A DNA stretch of 64,000 nucleotides from Lutraria lutraria (GCA_964023205.1 OZ026835.1:15210414-15274413); one strand, 5' to 3'. Counted from the first letter of the stretch, positions 34,111 to 46,324 are shown. Notes: generated by a model not told the origin, from the sequence alone. Numbers and translations are program-made.

Positions 34111-35770
34111 ATATTTATGGATAGCAGTAAGTGAATCATATACATGTATTTATCTGCAATTTTATTAGTATTTAGTATCTGCTTTTCAAACTTGTAAATA
34201 AGTTTTCATAATCAAAATCTCGTAATTAAATTCCCACAATATAATAATCAATTTCTAAAACATTTCTCAGTTGACTGCGAACTTGCAACAAACAAATCAA
34301 GTTTCATTGTCATTTTAAGTCACAATTTAAGTCTTTTTTATTGTCCAGTTTTAACGTGGTGTGAAAAACAAAGTACTCGATTAAGATTTGTTCTTTCGTT
34401 GTCCAAATTCACGACGTGTAGAAAAAAACCCGGCGACATGCAGGTGCGAACTATATCCAACATGACACTCGAGATAATTATTGTAATCAACACTTAAAAA
34501 TAAGTAAAGGGACCGTGCTATATGCTCGAGATATCGATGCTCGTAATAAACATGGAAATTTATATACAAGAAAGAACAAAAAATGTCGGGACTTCAATAT
34601 CACAGGTAGGCTGAAACATCGGTAGAATATTCCGACAATTTTCGCATGTTGAAGATACATTTTAGGTCATGTTGATAGATTTTAGTATAATTAATCGCAC
34701 TGTCCGCATGTTTCATGGAAATGTGTGCGTTTAATAGGAATACGAACGCGGCTCAGTTCAAGTCGTTTACATGTTACTTTTTCAAGAACAAGTGACTTCG
34801 ATGACGAACTGCAATGTTGTGTATACTTCTTCGTTAAAGACCTTCGCCTACTTCTGTATACTACATGTAGTATATTACATGATTGTGGTAGACCGGGCGC
34901 TTTGTTTCCTCTCCTCTGTTGATATGTGTGTTAGTTGTTACTCATTCATGAACAAGACCGTAAAATTAACAAATAAAATGATCTTTTTGATCATAAGCTT
35001 AAATTATTTGTTATATATATACTCGTACATCTCAGCAAATAGAACACGATCTTTATCAGTGGAATGTATATTTATAGTGTAACACTCAATTGATGAAGCG
35101 GAATGTTTTGTCAACTGTACACTAGCTAATGTTAATTACTGTGTTTGTGGTTGGATGCCGAGATAAAACAAAGTTTATCAATCTGACAATCTGAACCGGA
35201 GGTAGCCCTTTATGTAAGAAGTTGCAACAGAAAACGAAAAATAATGCACTTACGTGATGTTTTCCTAGTTCAGTTGACAGAAAACGCGCTTGATACGATA
35301 ACATTGTGACGTCACTAGGTCACGTGGATTCCCCACAAACGAAAACATGGATCTATACTCCTGTACTAAAGTTTTCAATTAAAACCCGTATTTTGGAATG
35401 ATATGGATGCTCAATGATACAAAACCAATGTGTGTTGTATTGTGGACAATACACCGTCAATATTATAACCATTATTGGGTACTCACATTTCTCACGATAC
35501 CGAGTTGAACAATAGAGAAAATATAAAAATGGTCGTTATAATGTGAATTATTTAATAAAAAAGAAGAGGTCGCAAATTAAGAATTCACTGTACAGTTATA
35601 TCAATTATAGTCTGTTCCACACGCCACGATGTTCAGACAAATAGCTTCGACTAAATAATTCATATTCTTTAATAAAGTGTATAATTCTGTCGATAATACC
35701 AACCAACCGAAACAAGTCGCTGAAGCAATTTGAAAAATGTATTTCAACTTCAACAGGAATAGGTCGCAAA
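34111..35770. other. Region upstream of sulfotransferase copy 1
   Basis: No coding gene recognised. Short matches to sequence upstream of copy 3 (GGCTGAAACATCGGTA near 34610 against GTCTGAAACATCGGTA near 52983, followed by related TATAATTMATCG blocks) suggest it is part of the duplicated landscape. The promoter of copy 1 should lie at the right end but no clear core motif is visible. Confidence 0.4.
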
Positions 35771-36191
35771 ATGTCTAGATATAATAAAATCAAGCTGTGT
35801 TCAATGTTGGCTTGTATGGTGATTTTGTATATATTTACAATAATTACAAATAATACATATTCACAAAACGTGAACTTAAATAAAATCATTGCGAATATTG
35901 TCAGTGGAGTAAAATATGGAAGTTTTGAAAATCGCTTTAGAAACAAAGACGAGTGTTCAGATATACAAGCGGTAAATAAAACGATTGCTAGAATCAAGTA
36001 CTTAAATAACTACTTGGACGTTTGTGGAAATCAAAATAAATCAAACGTGAGTCAAACTTCGTCTCAATTGTGTCCAGCATGCCGCTTTAGGACACAGGAG
36101 TTTATAAATATACATAAACCGTTTATAGCTTTGGCCAGCTATCCAGGCTCAGGAAACTCATGGACGAGGGAATTGTTGGAGTCTATAACAG
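35771..36191 (+). CDS. WSCD-like sulfotransferase, copy 1: exon 1 only
   Basis: Exon 1 encodes 140 residues plus one base. It has a short N-terminal tail (MSRYNKIK), a membrane anchor (LCSMLACMVILYIFTIIT), a stem with Cys residues (YLNNYLDVCGN, SSQLCPACRF) and the PAPS 5'-phosphosulfate loop in FIALASYPGSGNSWTRELLE. It ends ...ESITG with an ACAG|GTAGGT donor. This is the type II topology of Golgi carbohydrate sulfotransferases, and PGSGNSW plus ESITG is like WSCD1/2 (sialate O-sulfotransferases), though without their WSC domains. I find no exon 2 or 3 before the next copy at 41802, so it is either a remnant or an alternative first exon for copy 2. The open frame, donor and phase are intact. 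Confidence 0.75.
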
Positions 36192-36429
36192 GTAGGTGGT
36201 TCTTCTTTTATAACACTCGATATTGTTCTTTATAATGAACTAGATACGACATTGATATTTCAACAAAAAACGCACAGGTTGACCTCTTGTATGAATTTCT
36301 GCTGTCCTCCAAATATAGTATACCAGTTAGTCGCTGCAATAATAAAAAAAAGAAACAACAACAAAACATTTATATTTATATTTTTTAGACAAAATCAGAA
36401 TATGAACATATAATTATATAATCGTCTTT

Positions 36430-36920
36430 GTAAAAACCTGTAATCGTTCAAAGGCAATACCCACTAAGTTAAAACATGCACTCGTTCAAAGGCTGTACTC
36501 ACTTAGTTAAAACAGAACTCGTTCAAAGGCTGTACTCACTTAGTTAAAACATGCACTAGTGCAAAGGCTATACCCACTTAGTTCAAACATGCACTCGATC
36601 AAAGGCAGTACCCACTTAGTTAAAACATGCATTCGTTCAAAGGCTGTACTCACTTAGTTAAAACATGCACTCGTTCAAAGGCTGTACTCACTTAGTTAAA
36701 ACATGCACTCGTTCAAATGCTGTAATCACTTAGTTAAAACATGCACTCGTTCAAAGGCTGTACTCACTTAGTTAAAACATGCACTCGTTCAAAGGCTGTA
36801 CTCACTTAGTTAAAACATGCACTCGTTCAAAGGCTGTACTCACTTAGTTAAAACATGCACTCGTTTTTAAAAAGACATTATCCTCTTAGTTAGAACCTTA
36901 AATCGTTCAAAGGCAGTAAC
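36430..36920. repeat. Minisatellite, about 38-bp unit, roughly 12 copies, after copy 1
   Basis: The unit CGTTCAAAGGCTGTACTCAC plus TTAGTTAAAACATGCACT recurs head to tail with small changes, clearest from 36480 to 36860. It lies where intron 1 of copy 1 would be. Confidence 0.9.
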
Positions 36921-38095
36921 CTCGGTATTTTACATGTTTTGTTTGCCTTGCCCTTTTACTTTATAAGTATGCGTTTTGTGTTGGTGGTACGTATTCACCT
37001 GAACAAGAAGTGCTTCTAGTATTATGGTGATTTTGCATTAGGACGAATCGCTGAATGGGCTAGCACCATAGCATGATCCCTCCTGAAATAGCCTAGAAAA
37101 TAACATATTGTGGTTGATAAACAGAACCATCGAATACTTCTTTTGGGGCTTCAATGTATTCTAAGCCTTTCTTTGTAAAAATATCAGTGATTTAACAATG
37201 GTGGCAGTGGTAAACTCGACCTAAGGCCAATTTCGATAGACGCTACCAGAAAACTGTTTGACTCGGTAAAAAGCAAAATTGGCTTCGAAGTGTTTATAGT
37301 AATGTATGAAAAGAAATAATACGTATGCATTTCAAAAAGTGTAATTTAAACACATTCTCATAACCTCATAATGTTTTCTCAATTTATTAGTAATTCCATG
37401 GTATTTGGATCCTAACACCCATTTCTTTTCTCAAAATGGGGCGGGCAGATTTTGGAATTGTTTATAGGTTACCATGATAGAAAATGATTCTCCATAAGAT
37501 TTTAAAAACACATTAACATTCCTTTCAATTATCTTCAATTTAAATTTGCATTGAAGTCTATGCATGGGAGTTACTCATTTTTCAAAGATTAAAGAAAAAC
37601 GAACATCAATATCAATGAAAATTCACAGTAAAAGTTTACAGGTCCTTCCAATATTCATTATTTAAGTTTAGGTAATTTGATATAATTGTAACAACATACA
37701 ATCAGTTTTTCTGCCGATACTTGTAATAGGACTGTCAGATATATAAAGCATTATTCCATCCAATATGTCGTTTTGTACATTGTGAATGTTATTGTTTAGA
37801 ATCGCCAGTAAAATCCGATTGCCTGGCATTTTGACTTCCGTTGATTGGTTGTGTAAAAGCACTTTAGAATTTTGTGGTTAAAAATCACGCGGATCGTTCA
37901 CGTGATCGACAGTAAGTAAATATGTAGGGGAAATATGGACCGGTGTTTCGCTGCTGAGCATTACAATGTTACCAAACCACCGGAGTTCGACTTACCTGAG
38001 GAGTTGACGTATAAGGGAAAACACAGCAATTATAACCCTGGTCATTCTTAAATCTAAGAAATGTCAATGTTTATCTTACGTACTACATTGTATTT
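36921..38095. other. Non-coding stretch downstream of copy 1
   Basis: No exon resembling sulfotransferase exon 2 or 3 is present here; the diagnostic blocks GGATCCAGACGTTG and GATGGCAAACCTTCG do not occur. A small frame at 37935-38051 is listed separately. Confidence 0.5.
37935..38051 (+). CDS. Possible 38-codon small ORF, unknown function
   Basis: ATG at 37935 opens a 38-residue frame ending in TAA at 38049-38051. It begins MDRCFAAEHYNVTKPPEF and ends KGKHSNYNPGHS. An in-frame TAA lies six codons upstream, so the ATG is the first in frame. The base composition is higher in GC than the surroundings and the residues are mixed and hydrophilic, unlike random AT-rich translation. No family recognised. 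It could be a lone exon, a relic or chance. Confidence 0.25.
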   Translation: MDRCFAAEHYNVTKPPEFDLPEELTYKGKHSNYNPGHS

Positions 38096-38099
38096 CGAT

Positions 38100-38545
38100 A
38101 ATATGTCTGTTTCTGTCTTGTTGGTGTTTTTGTACACAAAGTGCATTAAAGGACATTTCCTTAAACATGCAAGATTGTCTCTTTAGCTTACTTAAAATAA
38201 GTCGATATTTAATTGCAAAATAGGAATAACCTCATTTAATAACACTGAAGATATTCATAAAAATAAGTTCGAAGTTAACAGATGCTTGGGATTTAAGTCA
38301 ACTTTTAAGAAGTTTTATAAATATGGATACTGGATTAAACCTATACAAATAAAATTGATAAGTTAATTGGCTTCAAATGCTGACAAAGAAGCAAAGAACC
38401 AACACGCAAGCCATCTTTGCAGCTAATAGTATTGTACTATAACACTTGTTTACCGTTTAACGTGGTTACAGAGAATTTCAGGGGACTGGAAATAAAAGTT
38501 TATTCTATTCATATATTGTTATATAATCATTACTTTGAAATGAAG
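38100..38545. repeat. Segmental duplication, first copy
   Basis: 38100-38410 (TGTTTCTGTCTTGTTGGTG through AAATGCTGACAAAGAAGC) matches 49200-49520 in order and orientation. 38430-38545 (GTTTAACGTGGTTACAGAGA, TTGAAATGAAGATA) matches 51135-51275. The second copy is split by 1.6 kb that includes the transposase relic. This shows that the array grew by duplicating gene plus flank. Confidence 0.75.
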
Positions 38546-38734
38546 ATAGACTTGTTGGTAGAAAGAAACTGAGAAATAATCATTTACTCACGTATAACAA
38601 TACTATTCTTGAAATCGTTAGTCAATTAATTTACTTACCTTGGTATTGTTTTTACAACTAAAGTCTAAATAGATTAGAGTAAACGCAGGGGCGAATATTT
38701 TTCTTTTTTTTCTTTATAAGCCTATATAAATCAA

Positions 38735-39310
38735 GTGACCTCTCGGGTGGGACCAATATTCTAAACAAACTTGATACAGGTCCACTAGAAAATGCTACAT
38801 ACCAAATATCTAAGCTCTAGGCATTATAGTTTCTGTCAAGAAGATCTTTTTCCCTGTATAAGTCTATGTAAAATCAAGTGACCCCTGGGACGGAGCCAAT
38901 TTTGACCCTATGGCAATAATTTGAACAAACTTGATAGAGGTCCACTAGACAATGCTACAATCCAAATATCCAAGCTCAAGACATTGTTGTTTCTGACAAG
39001 AAGATTAAAAAAAAAGTTCCCTAAATAAGTCTATGTAAAATCATGTTACTCCGAGGCGGAGCTAATTTTGACCCAAGGGCCATACTTTGAACAAACTTGG
39101 TAGAAGTCCCATAGACAATGCTTCACACATATCTAAGATCTAGGCCATGTGGTTTTGGACAAGTCGATTTTTAAAGTGTTTCATATTGGTTGCCATGGCA
39201 ACCATAGTTTTTAATGAAACTATTTTTTACAACTTTGGTACAGCTTCATGCAAGGAACATCCCTGTAACGCCCCCGGACGACAGACAACACGCGATCACA
39301 ATAGCTCACG
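38735..39310. repeat. Interspersed repeat with about three internal units
   Basis: The phrases ACAAACTTGATAGAGGTCCA, AATGCTACA, CCAAATATCTAAGCTC, TCTGACAAGAAGAT and AAGTCTATGTAAAATCAAG recur about every 150 bp. The tail reads CCCCCGGACGACAGACAACA. Same family as 40920-41190. Confidence 0.7.
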
Positions 39311-40370
39311 ATTGTAAATTATTCATTAATAATTTATGTTCAGCGATGGCATGTGGAAATAAATGAATCATCTAGATGTAGTACATATTTTTTATTCGGA
39401 AATTTTCAAACCCTATCTTAAAATAATTGATATTCCAAAATACAGATATGCTTTCTCGAAATGATTTTTTTCATGTCATCGTTTAGAAATTGAAAGTGGA
39501 AATAAACCTAATTAAACACCTAGAAATGAAAGGAAATGTAAATTTTGCAAATCTCTTAAAGGTGAATTTCACTTTGTTTTAGAATGTCAATTATATTCAA
39601 ATATTCGAAAAAAATATATCAGAAAATATTATTGGAATAGACCAAATATACCAAAATTTATCTGAAAATGAAACAATAATTAAACAACTTTCGGTATATA
39701 TTCATAAATGTTTCAAATTATGTGACGAAGCCCTGTATCTATGATCTAAAACGTTTTTAACACTTTTCACTTCATTTCATTACAATAAGGTTAATTTCTT
39801 GTTTGTTCCCATAAGTGATAGCTATATTAAAAAAAAAGATCTATCTTGTTAGAGGTCTATAATTGCTTCACCGTATCCGAGTACGAACACTAAGTTAAGA
39901 CCATTTCTCAACAGTCGACCAGTTTTAATTTTCCTGCAAGAAAGAGCTTCCATTGACTTCCGCTTATGAAAATAGTTTTTCAATTTAATGGCATACTCGT
40001 ACATATGAATTCTAATATGCAAAATCGTATACGAGCAATACAAAACTGTCGTAAAAAATTATAAACAGTCCTCTACCTCGGATTACTACAATATTTACTA
40101 TCAGTACACACATTTCAAAGAAGGATGACGTCATAATTCACGTGCTGGATATGCTTATTTAGTCTGGTTCCTAGCGTCTGTTGTAAACATATGAAAGTCA
40201 TCATTGAATTCATGGACGATGAGATGACAACTGTGAATCAACCAGACATATAAAAGTGGTTCGTCGGGAAATTTTAACCGATTAAATTAATGCTTATATC
40301 GTGTAACTTTTTCTTCGAGCATGTCTTCATGTTTGAGATATTACATTCTGCATGAGTTGAGTATACAAAG
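39311..40370. other. Intergenic sequence between copies 1 and 2
   Basis: No gene recognised. TATAATTGCTTCACCGTATC near 39857 matches TATAATTGTTTCACCGTATT near 51281, so it belongs to the duplicated block that begins at 38100. Confidence 0.45.
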
Positions 40371-40377
40371 GGGAAGG

Positions 40378-40694
40378 CAGGCGCGTAGCTGCCTATACGC
40401 GAGTACGCGGCTGAATCCACATGATTCTGACAAAAAAAAAAAAAATCAGGAATTTTTTAAAATCACAAAAATCGACTTCATTAATGTATAAACCCTTGAC
40501 GCCTTAATGTATTCTATTTGTCATATTCTTTATGTACCAAAACTGACTTCTTGAGAACTACATTAATGACACTGAAATCGCTTAGAATGCACCAGATTGC
40601 ACCATTATTCTCAAAATTTTACGGGGGAGCATGCCCCCGGACCCCCTTACCTTAATCCTGAATCCACATCCATGGAGGGCTAGCTACGCGCCTG
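40378..40694. mobile_element. 317-bp hAT-like MITE
   Basis: CAGGCGCGTAGCT at 40378-40390 is inverted as AGCTACGCGCCTG at 40682-40694. GAAGG flanks both sides (40373-40377 and 40695-40699). An inner block GGGGGAGCATGCCCCCGG with a C-rich continuation is common in animal elements whose ends read CAG(G)GGCGTAGC. I could see only a 5-bp flanking repeat, not the 8 bp of true hAT insertions, so the superfamily is tentative. Confidence 0.7.
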
Positions 40695-40919
40695 GAAGGT
40701 AATACAGACTATATGTGCTAATTGCGGGATCAGATGGTGGAAAACATAAATCAAAGTACTGAAAGCACATGAACCGGGAACACTTTTAACACAATTTTGC
40801 ATGGCGGGTGTAGAAAAGCGCAGTACTTTGGTCTACATCAAAATTCATGTGCGAACCCTACAAAGGAATTCAACTTTTGACTACTTTGTAGTTCCGAACT
40901 ACAGCAGAACCTTCAGAGC

Positions 40920-41190
40920 TTTGATTTACCTCGGGGCCATGATTCAAACAAACTTGGTAGAGGTCCATTAAACAATGCCTAACACCAAATAACCATGCTC
41001 TAGACAGTGTAGTTACTGACAAGAAGATTTTTTAAAGTGTACCTTTATAAACCTACATGTATGTAAAATCAAGTTACCCCCGGGGCGGAGTCAGTTTGGC
41101 CCCAAGGGCCATAATTTAAACACACTTGGTAGAAGTCCACTAAACAATGCTACATACCAAATATCTAAGCTCAAGACATTGTACATTGTA
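40920..41190. repeat. Interspersed repeat, same family as 38735-39310
   Basis: Contains ACAAACTTGGTAGAGGTCCA, TGACAAGAAGATTTTTTAAA, ATGTAAAATCAAGTTACCCC, GGGGCGGAGTCAGT and CCCCAAGGGCCATAATTT. Confidence 0.65.
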
Positions 41191-41639
41191 TTGTGTAAAA
41201 TTATGAAGTAAATGCTTTAAAAGCAAAGCATCATTGTTACATTTCTGTTCTTTCTGAATTTGTAGTAGTAAAGTTACCAAATTGTTGACAGGACTGGTCT
41301 GTGTTTATTTCTTTCCGAAATCATACTTTAATCCCTGTTAGGCCTCAACGGCAAAATAATTACGTCGAACAAGGAACAAATATTTGACTTTCGTAACATT
41401 GTTGTTTTCTACATAAAAGATAGTGTACATATTTGAATTAGAACCAGCTTATAATTGCCAAACACGGATAACGTCGTTTGCACTTACTTAAATAATGGTC
41501 AAAAATCTATTATCCGTAAGGCAATGATTAAGGTTTTGTATTGTAATTCAGCATTGTAGATAAACCTTAAGAGTGGTGTGACTTATATTCGGGATTGGTC
41601 TCCAATATATTAATCGTCAAAACGTGAAGCTATTCTATA

Positions 41640-41801
41640 TACACGCATATTGTTTTTAGAGTTACATAATGGTGTCCTTTAAAGTGGAATGGCTGAATTA
41701 CTTAAGTTAAATAGAGCGTTCAGTATTCATTGTAGAATATCATCAACGGAAGTCTGGATTTTACCTAGTTTATGTCAGTGGGATTTTAGAACTTGACTTG
41801 A
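41640..41801 (+). promoter_or_regulatory. Conserved upstream block of sulfotransferase copy 2
   Basis: This stretch (GTTACATAATGGTGTCC, GGAATGGCTGAATTACTTAA, TAGAGCGTTCAGTATTCATT, TTTATGTCAGTGGGATTTTA) is nearly identical upstream of copy 3 (55066-55225). In copy 4 it is cut in two (60218-60320 and 62571-62622). It probably contains the core promoter or 5' UTR; no TATA box or start site can be fixed from sequence. Confidence 0.5.
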
Positions 41802-44800
41802 ATGATGTCTCGGAGTCACATAAAGAAGTTTCTTTTAATTTGTTTGCTTCTTTTAATGATATATTTTGTGTATGAATTCTGGTCAAACTCGTTTTACAAG
41901 GACAGTATTTTACAAAAGCCTCAGAGCGAACTTAAACATGACGTCCGTGTCAAATTCCGAAACCAAGCTGAGTGTTATAGAGTACAGATGATGAATAGAA
42001 CTGTTGGTGAAACTGAGAGTGTGGACAACTATATTGATGTTTGTGAGAGTTTAAATAAGATTGACAGGAATCAAATATCTTCACAATTGTGTCCATTATG
42101 TCGCTTTAAGTCATTGATGCTGATAAAGGAACAAAAGCCGTTTGTTGCATTGGCTAGCTTTCCTTGTTCTGGAAACTCATGGACAAGAGAATTATTCGAA
42201 TCTTTAACAGGTCGGTAACATTTTGGATGTTTGTATATCTGACCGACCCTACTTTTTATGCCGATTCTAGTATGTTTCCGGTCCCTGACAATCTTTTTCT
42301 TCGACGATACTTTAATATGAAATATATCTCCGAACTAATACATGTATATGTATTTGAAAAAGATCTGCCTGTTTTTATAACCATGCCGTATATTTGTAAT
42401 ATGTTTTTGGGAATACCTGGCGATCTTTTCATCAATCATTGTTCGAATAGATTTTTAATTTAATATAGAGGTTTACTCAGAATTTTTAGTTCTATTTCTA
42501 TTGCCTTAATTTACTCGGCAGTTCAAATGTAATTTATCAATTATGTATTTAACAGGAAGTCGTCAATAATTACTAGTAAATCACTCCGACCTGCATACTT
42601 TTTAAAATATATTGATTTTCCTGTTATTTACTATTAGTTACTCTAAAGATACAAAACTGACTAGTGAGGTTAAAATACATGTGAACAATTGATAGGATAA
42701 GACACTAGTATATTGTCAGATTGACAAAAATAACAACAACAATATTCTTTTTCTGACCCAAACTCACCGCTCTTTCTAAAAAGGCATGTCATTTTGTTTT
42801 ACTGTGTCTTTACGCACTTATTTATTCACGTACTCATATGTATCTACATAGACAAACTTCATCAGCAATCCGATCAAAACCGTCATAATAGTTAGTACCG
42901 TGAAATAAGCTACACGCACTCGGTTTAATCCACTCGTCATGTACTCACATTTCATTATTGTATACAATTTTGTCATAAAAGATTTGTAGAATAAACATGT
43001 TGAAACTTACAACAATATCAACAACAACAATATAATTAAAGCCCCAAATAAGGCTTAAAAATTGTAACATTTTCTATGTACAAAGAATCTTGAAAGACTG
43101 CGATATTAAAATGTGCCCAAAATGGTACAGAAGGGACCTGTATCTGATCTCAAGTCGCCGTTCCTTCCTTGAGAAATAAGCATCTGCAAACTCTATTTAG
43201 TATTTTGTCCTCCGTACAAAATACTAAATAGTGTTTACGTTTAAATTTCCCGAACAATTCCGAAAACTCTTCGTCAATGATCGGAAGTACGCACAAAATC
43301 GTCCGTAGTCTTCGGAAAGTGACGGAAATACAGTCGGAATACATTTAGCGCCGTATTTGTAAATAAACCGGGCTTGTTATGTTAATCTTCAAGGAAAGAG
43401 TATTTAACATTATATGACAGATTGTGTGTGTTTTAATCACACATTGTGTTTATTATTTATCAGTCTTCAAATCAGTATAACAGATTTGTGTTTTCTATAT
43501 GAAGAAAATACCTACTTTGGGAACCTTATTGTGGCTTTAACAGTAGCAACACCAGCAACCGCAACAAAATATACATTATCTCGCGGTTGCCGCATTGCAC
43601 TGTCCTATAACCATTTACCAAAATCTATCCGATTAGTTTTTAATATTTTAATGATATTTTAACACATTTATAAAAAAGGTTTGGAGGACACATAGACAAA
43701 TGACACATTCATAAAATGCGATTTGGAGGACACATAGACAAATGACACATTTATGAAATGGGACTTTGAGGACACATAGACGAATGAAACATTTATAGAA
43801 AGTGGTTTGGAGGACACAAGAACATAATTATGATATCTATATTTCAGGAATTTATACAGGTAGCATCTACAAGGATGGAATGGGTCAGTTTAATGGATCC
43901 AGACGTTGCCCTTTGCGTGGTGGTGTCTACATTATTAAAACACACGCATACAATAACAAGACAAATCATAGGGACTGTACAGCAATGCACAAGACAACAA
44001 TTGACTATCAGAAGGCAATGCTAATCCTCAGAAACCCATACGACGCTTTGCTGTCATATTTTAATCTCATTAGTAAAGGGAACAAGACTGCTTTTGCAGA
44101 TCAGAAGCAGTTTAAAAGTAAAAGTAAGTGCACAAAGTTTTTTAAGATGTCTCCCGCCTAGTTATAAAATCCAACTATCTTACGTGTTTTTTACTTCCGG
44201 TATGGCAAAATAAAAAAAAATACTAGGTTTCAATGGAGATGAAATTTAATCTGATCATCTAACGCTCACCCCTAACCTAAATTACATACAGTTACTTCAT
44301 CAAAATCAGAAATTTAACCTGGAATAAATCTAACCAAATTTACACAATTTACACGTGTCTGAAATTTAATGAATTAACCAAAACAATGACAGTCTTACTC
44401 ATTTTCTGAATTATGACCGTCAAACTCAAGGGTATATTCCAGATGTCTACTGTCTCTTACGAAAATATAACATTATACATTACTTGGATATTTATACAAA
44501 ATATGGTACATTTCCCTAAAAATATACTTGGAAACGGATTTTACAGCAACATGTGTTGAAGAAAGTACGCCAAGACATCTTAAATGAAATAATTACAGAA
44601 GCACCATATTTGTCTCAACTATTAAGTGTTGACCAGCCCTCTCAGCTATGGACATTGTCAATCCAGAACTGTAGAATTTCACACATGTGTGAACAGCTGA
44701 TGTGTATATCTGCAAAATTCTCACGAACATTTATTTGTTGTTGCAAAAAATGTGAAAAATTTAGTGATAATTTATGTATCCACCTTGTTTGTTTCTGCAA

Positions 44801-45967
44801 GGAAAGTGATCAAATATAGCCTAATACGTTATAAAATATGGAATGTCATCATAGAGCGTTTTGGTCAGCAAACTTACAATTTGCATTCATTGACATGACA
44901 CCAGCTCAACAATGTGATTTTCTGTTGAGTTGTGCGAACTTGATTACTGAGGACAATCAGTTTACCTATTTTGACATGTGTTAATTATTTAATTAGTTTA
45001 GATGAACATGTTTTCTTGTTGTTAAGTCGCCTAAACAATTTCTTAAATGTTAAAACGTTACTGTAGAACAGCTATATTTTGTTTCACTGTTTAAGTATTC
45101 TGCAGTATTAGAAATTGTAACTTATTCCATTAGGAAACGGTCTATTCACATTTATCGCCAGTAATTGTTTTCTCATCTCAATGATAAGAGATAAGTCTTT
45201 AAGATATAGATATAAAATATGATAAATGCTCGAGCATTGAATTATGTGAATTAATACTGCTTATGCTGTAATGCGAATATTCATTGATTGTGCTTTATTA
45301 TATTATTGTATATTAACGATAATATGTACATTCAACCATGTATCATATTATATGCTCTCCGTGTTTGGGGGAAATCAAGATATATATATGAACATAGAAA
45401 CAGACGTTACTTCCTTCCTTGCCGTAGAATATAATTTCATTGTGTGGTAATAATGTCAAGAAAATGAATGTTTAAATGTGTGGTATTGATCTTAAGAAAC
45501 TGGATATCTAAACTAGTAAATCTGGTTGTTTTATTATGTGGGGGTCAGTCAAGCGACCAATTATTTTAATTTAAGCTTATCTTTTCATCATTTTAGGATG
45601 GCAAACCTTCGTACGTAGTTCAGCAAAGAGGTGGAGAACAATGAATTTGTATTGGTTGACCAAGTTTGAGAAGCCGTTACATGTTATTGTTTATGAAGAA
45701 CTGACAACTAGAACGATCACGGAATTATTCAATGCCGGAAGATTTCTTAACTTGAACAACACATATTTGGACTTGTATTGTGCGAAGTATTGTTTGAAAC
45801 CCAAATATCATCGCGTTGGTAAACCTGAATGGATGACAAAATACACGCTGTTTGATGACGAGATGAGAGATGTTATAAATTCTGAAATTAATAAATTGTT
45901 AAATGAAATACAAGAACGTGTGAACATTGAGCAAGCTTTAAAGAGCTATATTATGAAAACAAATTGA
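41802..45967 (+). CDS. WSCD-like sulfotransferase, copy 2 (three exons, 351 aa)
   Basis: Exons 41802-42210, 43848-44123 and 45597-45967 join in phase to 1,056 nt. Residues about 9-27 (KFLLICLLLLMIYFVYEFW) form a type II anchor. The stem has Cys residues (NYIDVCES, SSQLCPLCRFK). Exon 1 ends with the PAPS 5'-loop, FVALASFPCSGNSWTRELFE. Exon 2 starts GIYTGSIYKDG and has the 3'-phosphate motif AMLILRNPYDALLSYFN. Exon 3 has a Trp-rich start (RWQTFVRSSAKRW), then HVIVYEELTTRTITELF. IYTGS after the loop, RNPYDALLS and WQTFV fit the WSCD family, which sulfates glycans (sialic acid in WSCD1) in the Golgi using PAPS. Odd points: PGSG is PCSG, and the first donor reads ACAG|GTCGGT where other copies have GTATGT or GTAGGT. 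Two consecutive ATGs open the frame; I used the first. Confidence 0.85.
43193..43231. repeat. Perfect 16-bp inverted repeat in intron 1 of copy 2
   Basis: CTATTTAGTATTTTGT and ACAAAATACTAAATAG are separated by 7 nt. The surrounding 43150-43345 is richer in GC than the rest of the intron and has an open frame on the minus strand with no known match. Origin unknown. Confidence 0.6.
43675..43815. repeat. Short minisatellite in intron 1 of copy 2
   Basis: About three and a half copies of a 42-bp-like unit (GGTTTGGAGGACACATAGAC then AAATGACACATT) end just before the exon 2 acceptor. The orthologous array in copy 3 has about ten units. Confidence 0.8.
44124..45596 (+). other. Intron 2 of sulfotransferase copy 2
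   Basis: Bounded by AAAA|GTAAGT and TCATTTTAG|GA. Its left part aligns with intron 2 of copy 3 (TCTCCCGCCTAGTTATAAAA; GATCATCTAACGC; ACAGTTACTTCATCAAAATC). The frame at 44553-44819 lies inside and has no family resemblance. A small tandem pair (GTGTGGTAATAATGT) near 45440-45490 corresponds to the expanded array in copy 3. Confidence 0.6.
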
Positions 45968-46324
45968 AAGAAGATGATTCGTCCAAAGAATGCATTTAAG
46001 AGGGGATAAGTGTTTCAGAAAAAAAAATATCTAAATTTGAATACCGTAGAATAACATCGCTCGACTGTACGTAGGTAGTTATTAAAAATACAAAAAATGT
46101 AATTGATACAGATTACTTTTGCTTTTTAGCATCTTTTCTATTCGTATGTTTCAGTATATATCATGTTATATATAACATAGTTTGTTATATGATATATACT
46201 GATTAAGTATTGTCGATAATTTGTTTAAGTTAAATAACAATGCTGTATCGATTTAACTACATGTATTCATCTATAGTTCATAGAATTAATTTCTAAACTT
46301 TATTAATTAACTATTCAATATAAG
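45968..46324. other. Probable 3' UTR and flank of copy 2
   Basis: AT-rich, no coding content. Contains the palindrome-like TATATATCATGTTATATATAAC near 46154-46200. No unambiguous AATAAA within the first 300 nt. Confidence 0.4.

Noticed and set aside
44553..44819. 88-codon Cys-rich plus-strand frame
   Set aside because: It lies wholly in intron 2 of sulfotransferase copy 2, lacks splice-site support and resembles no known domain.
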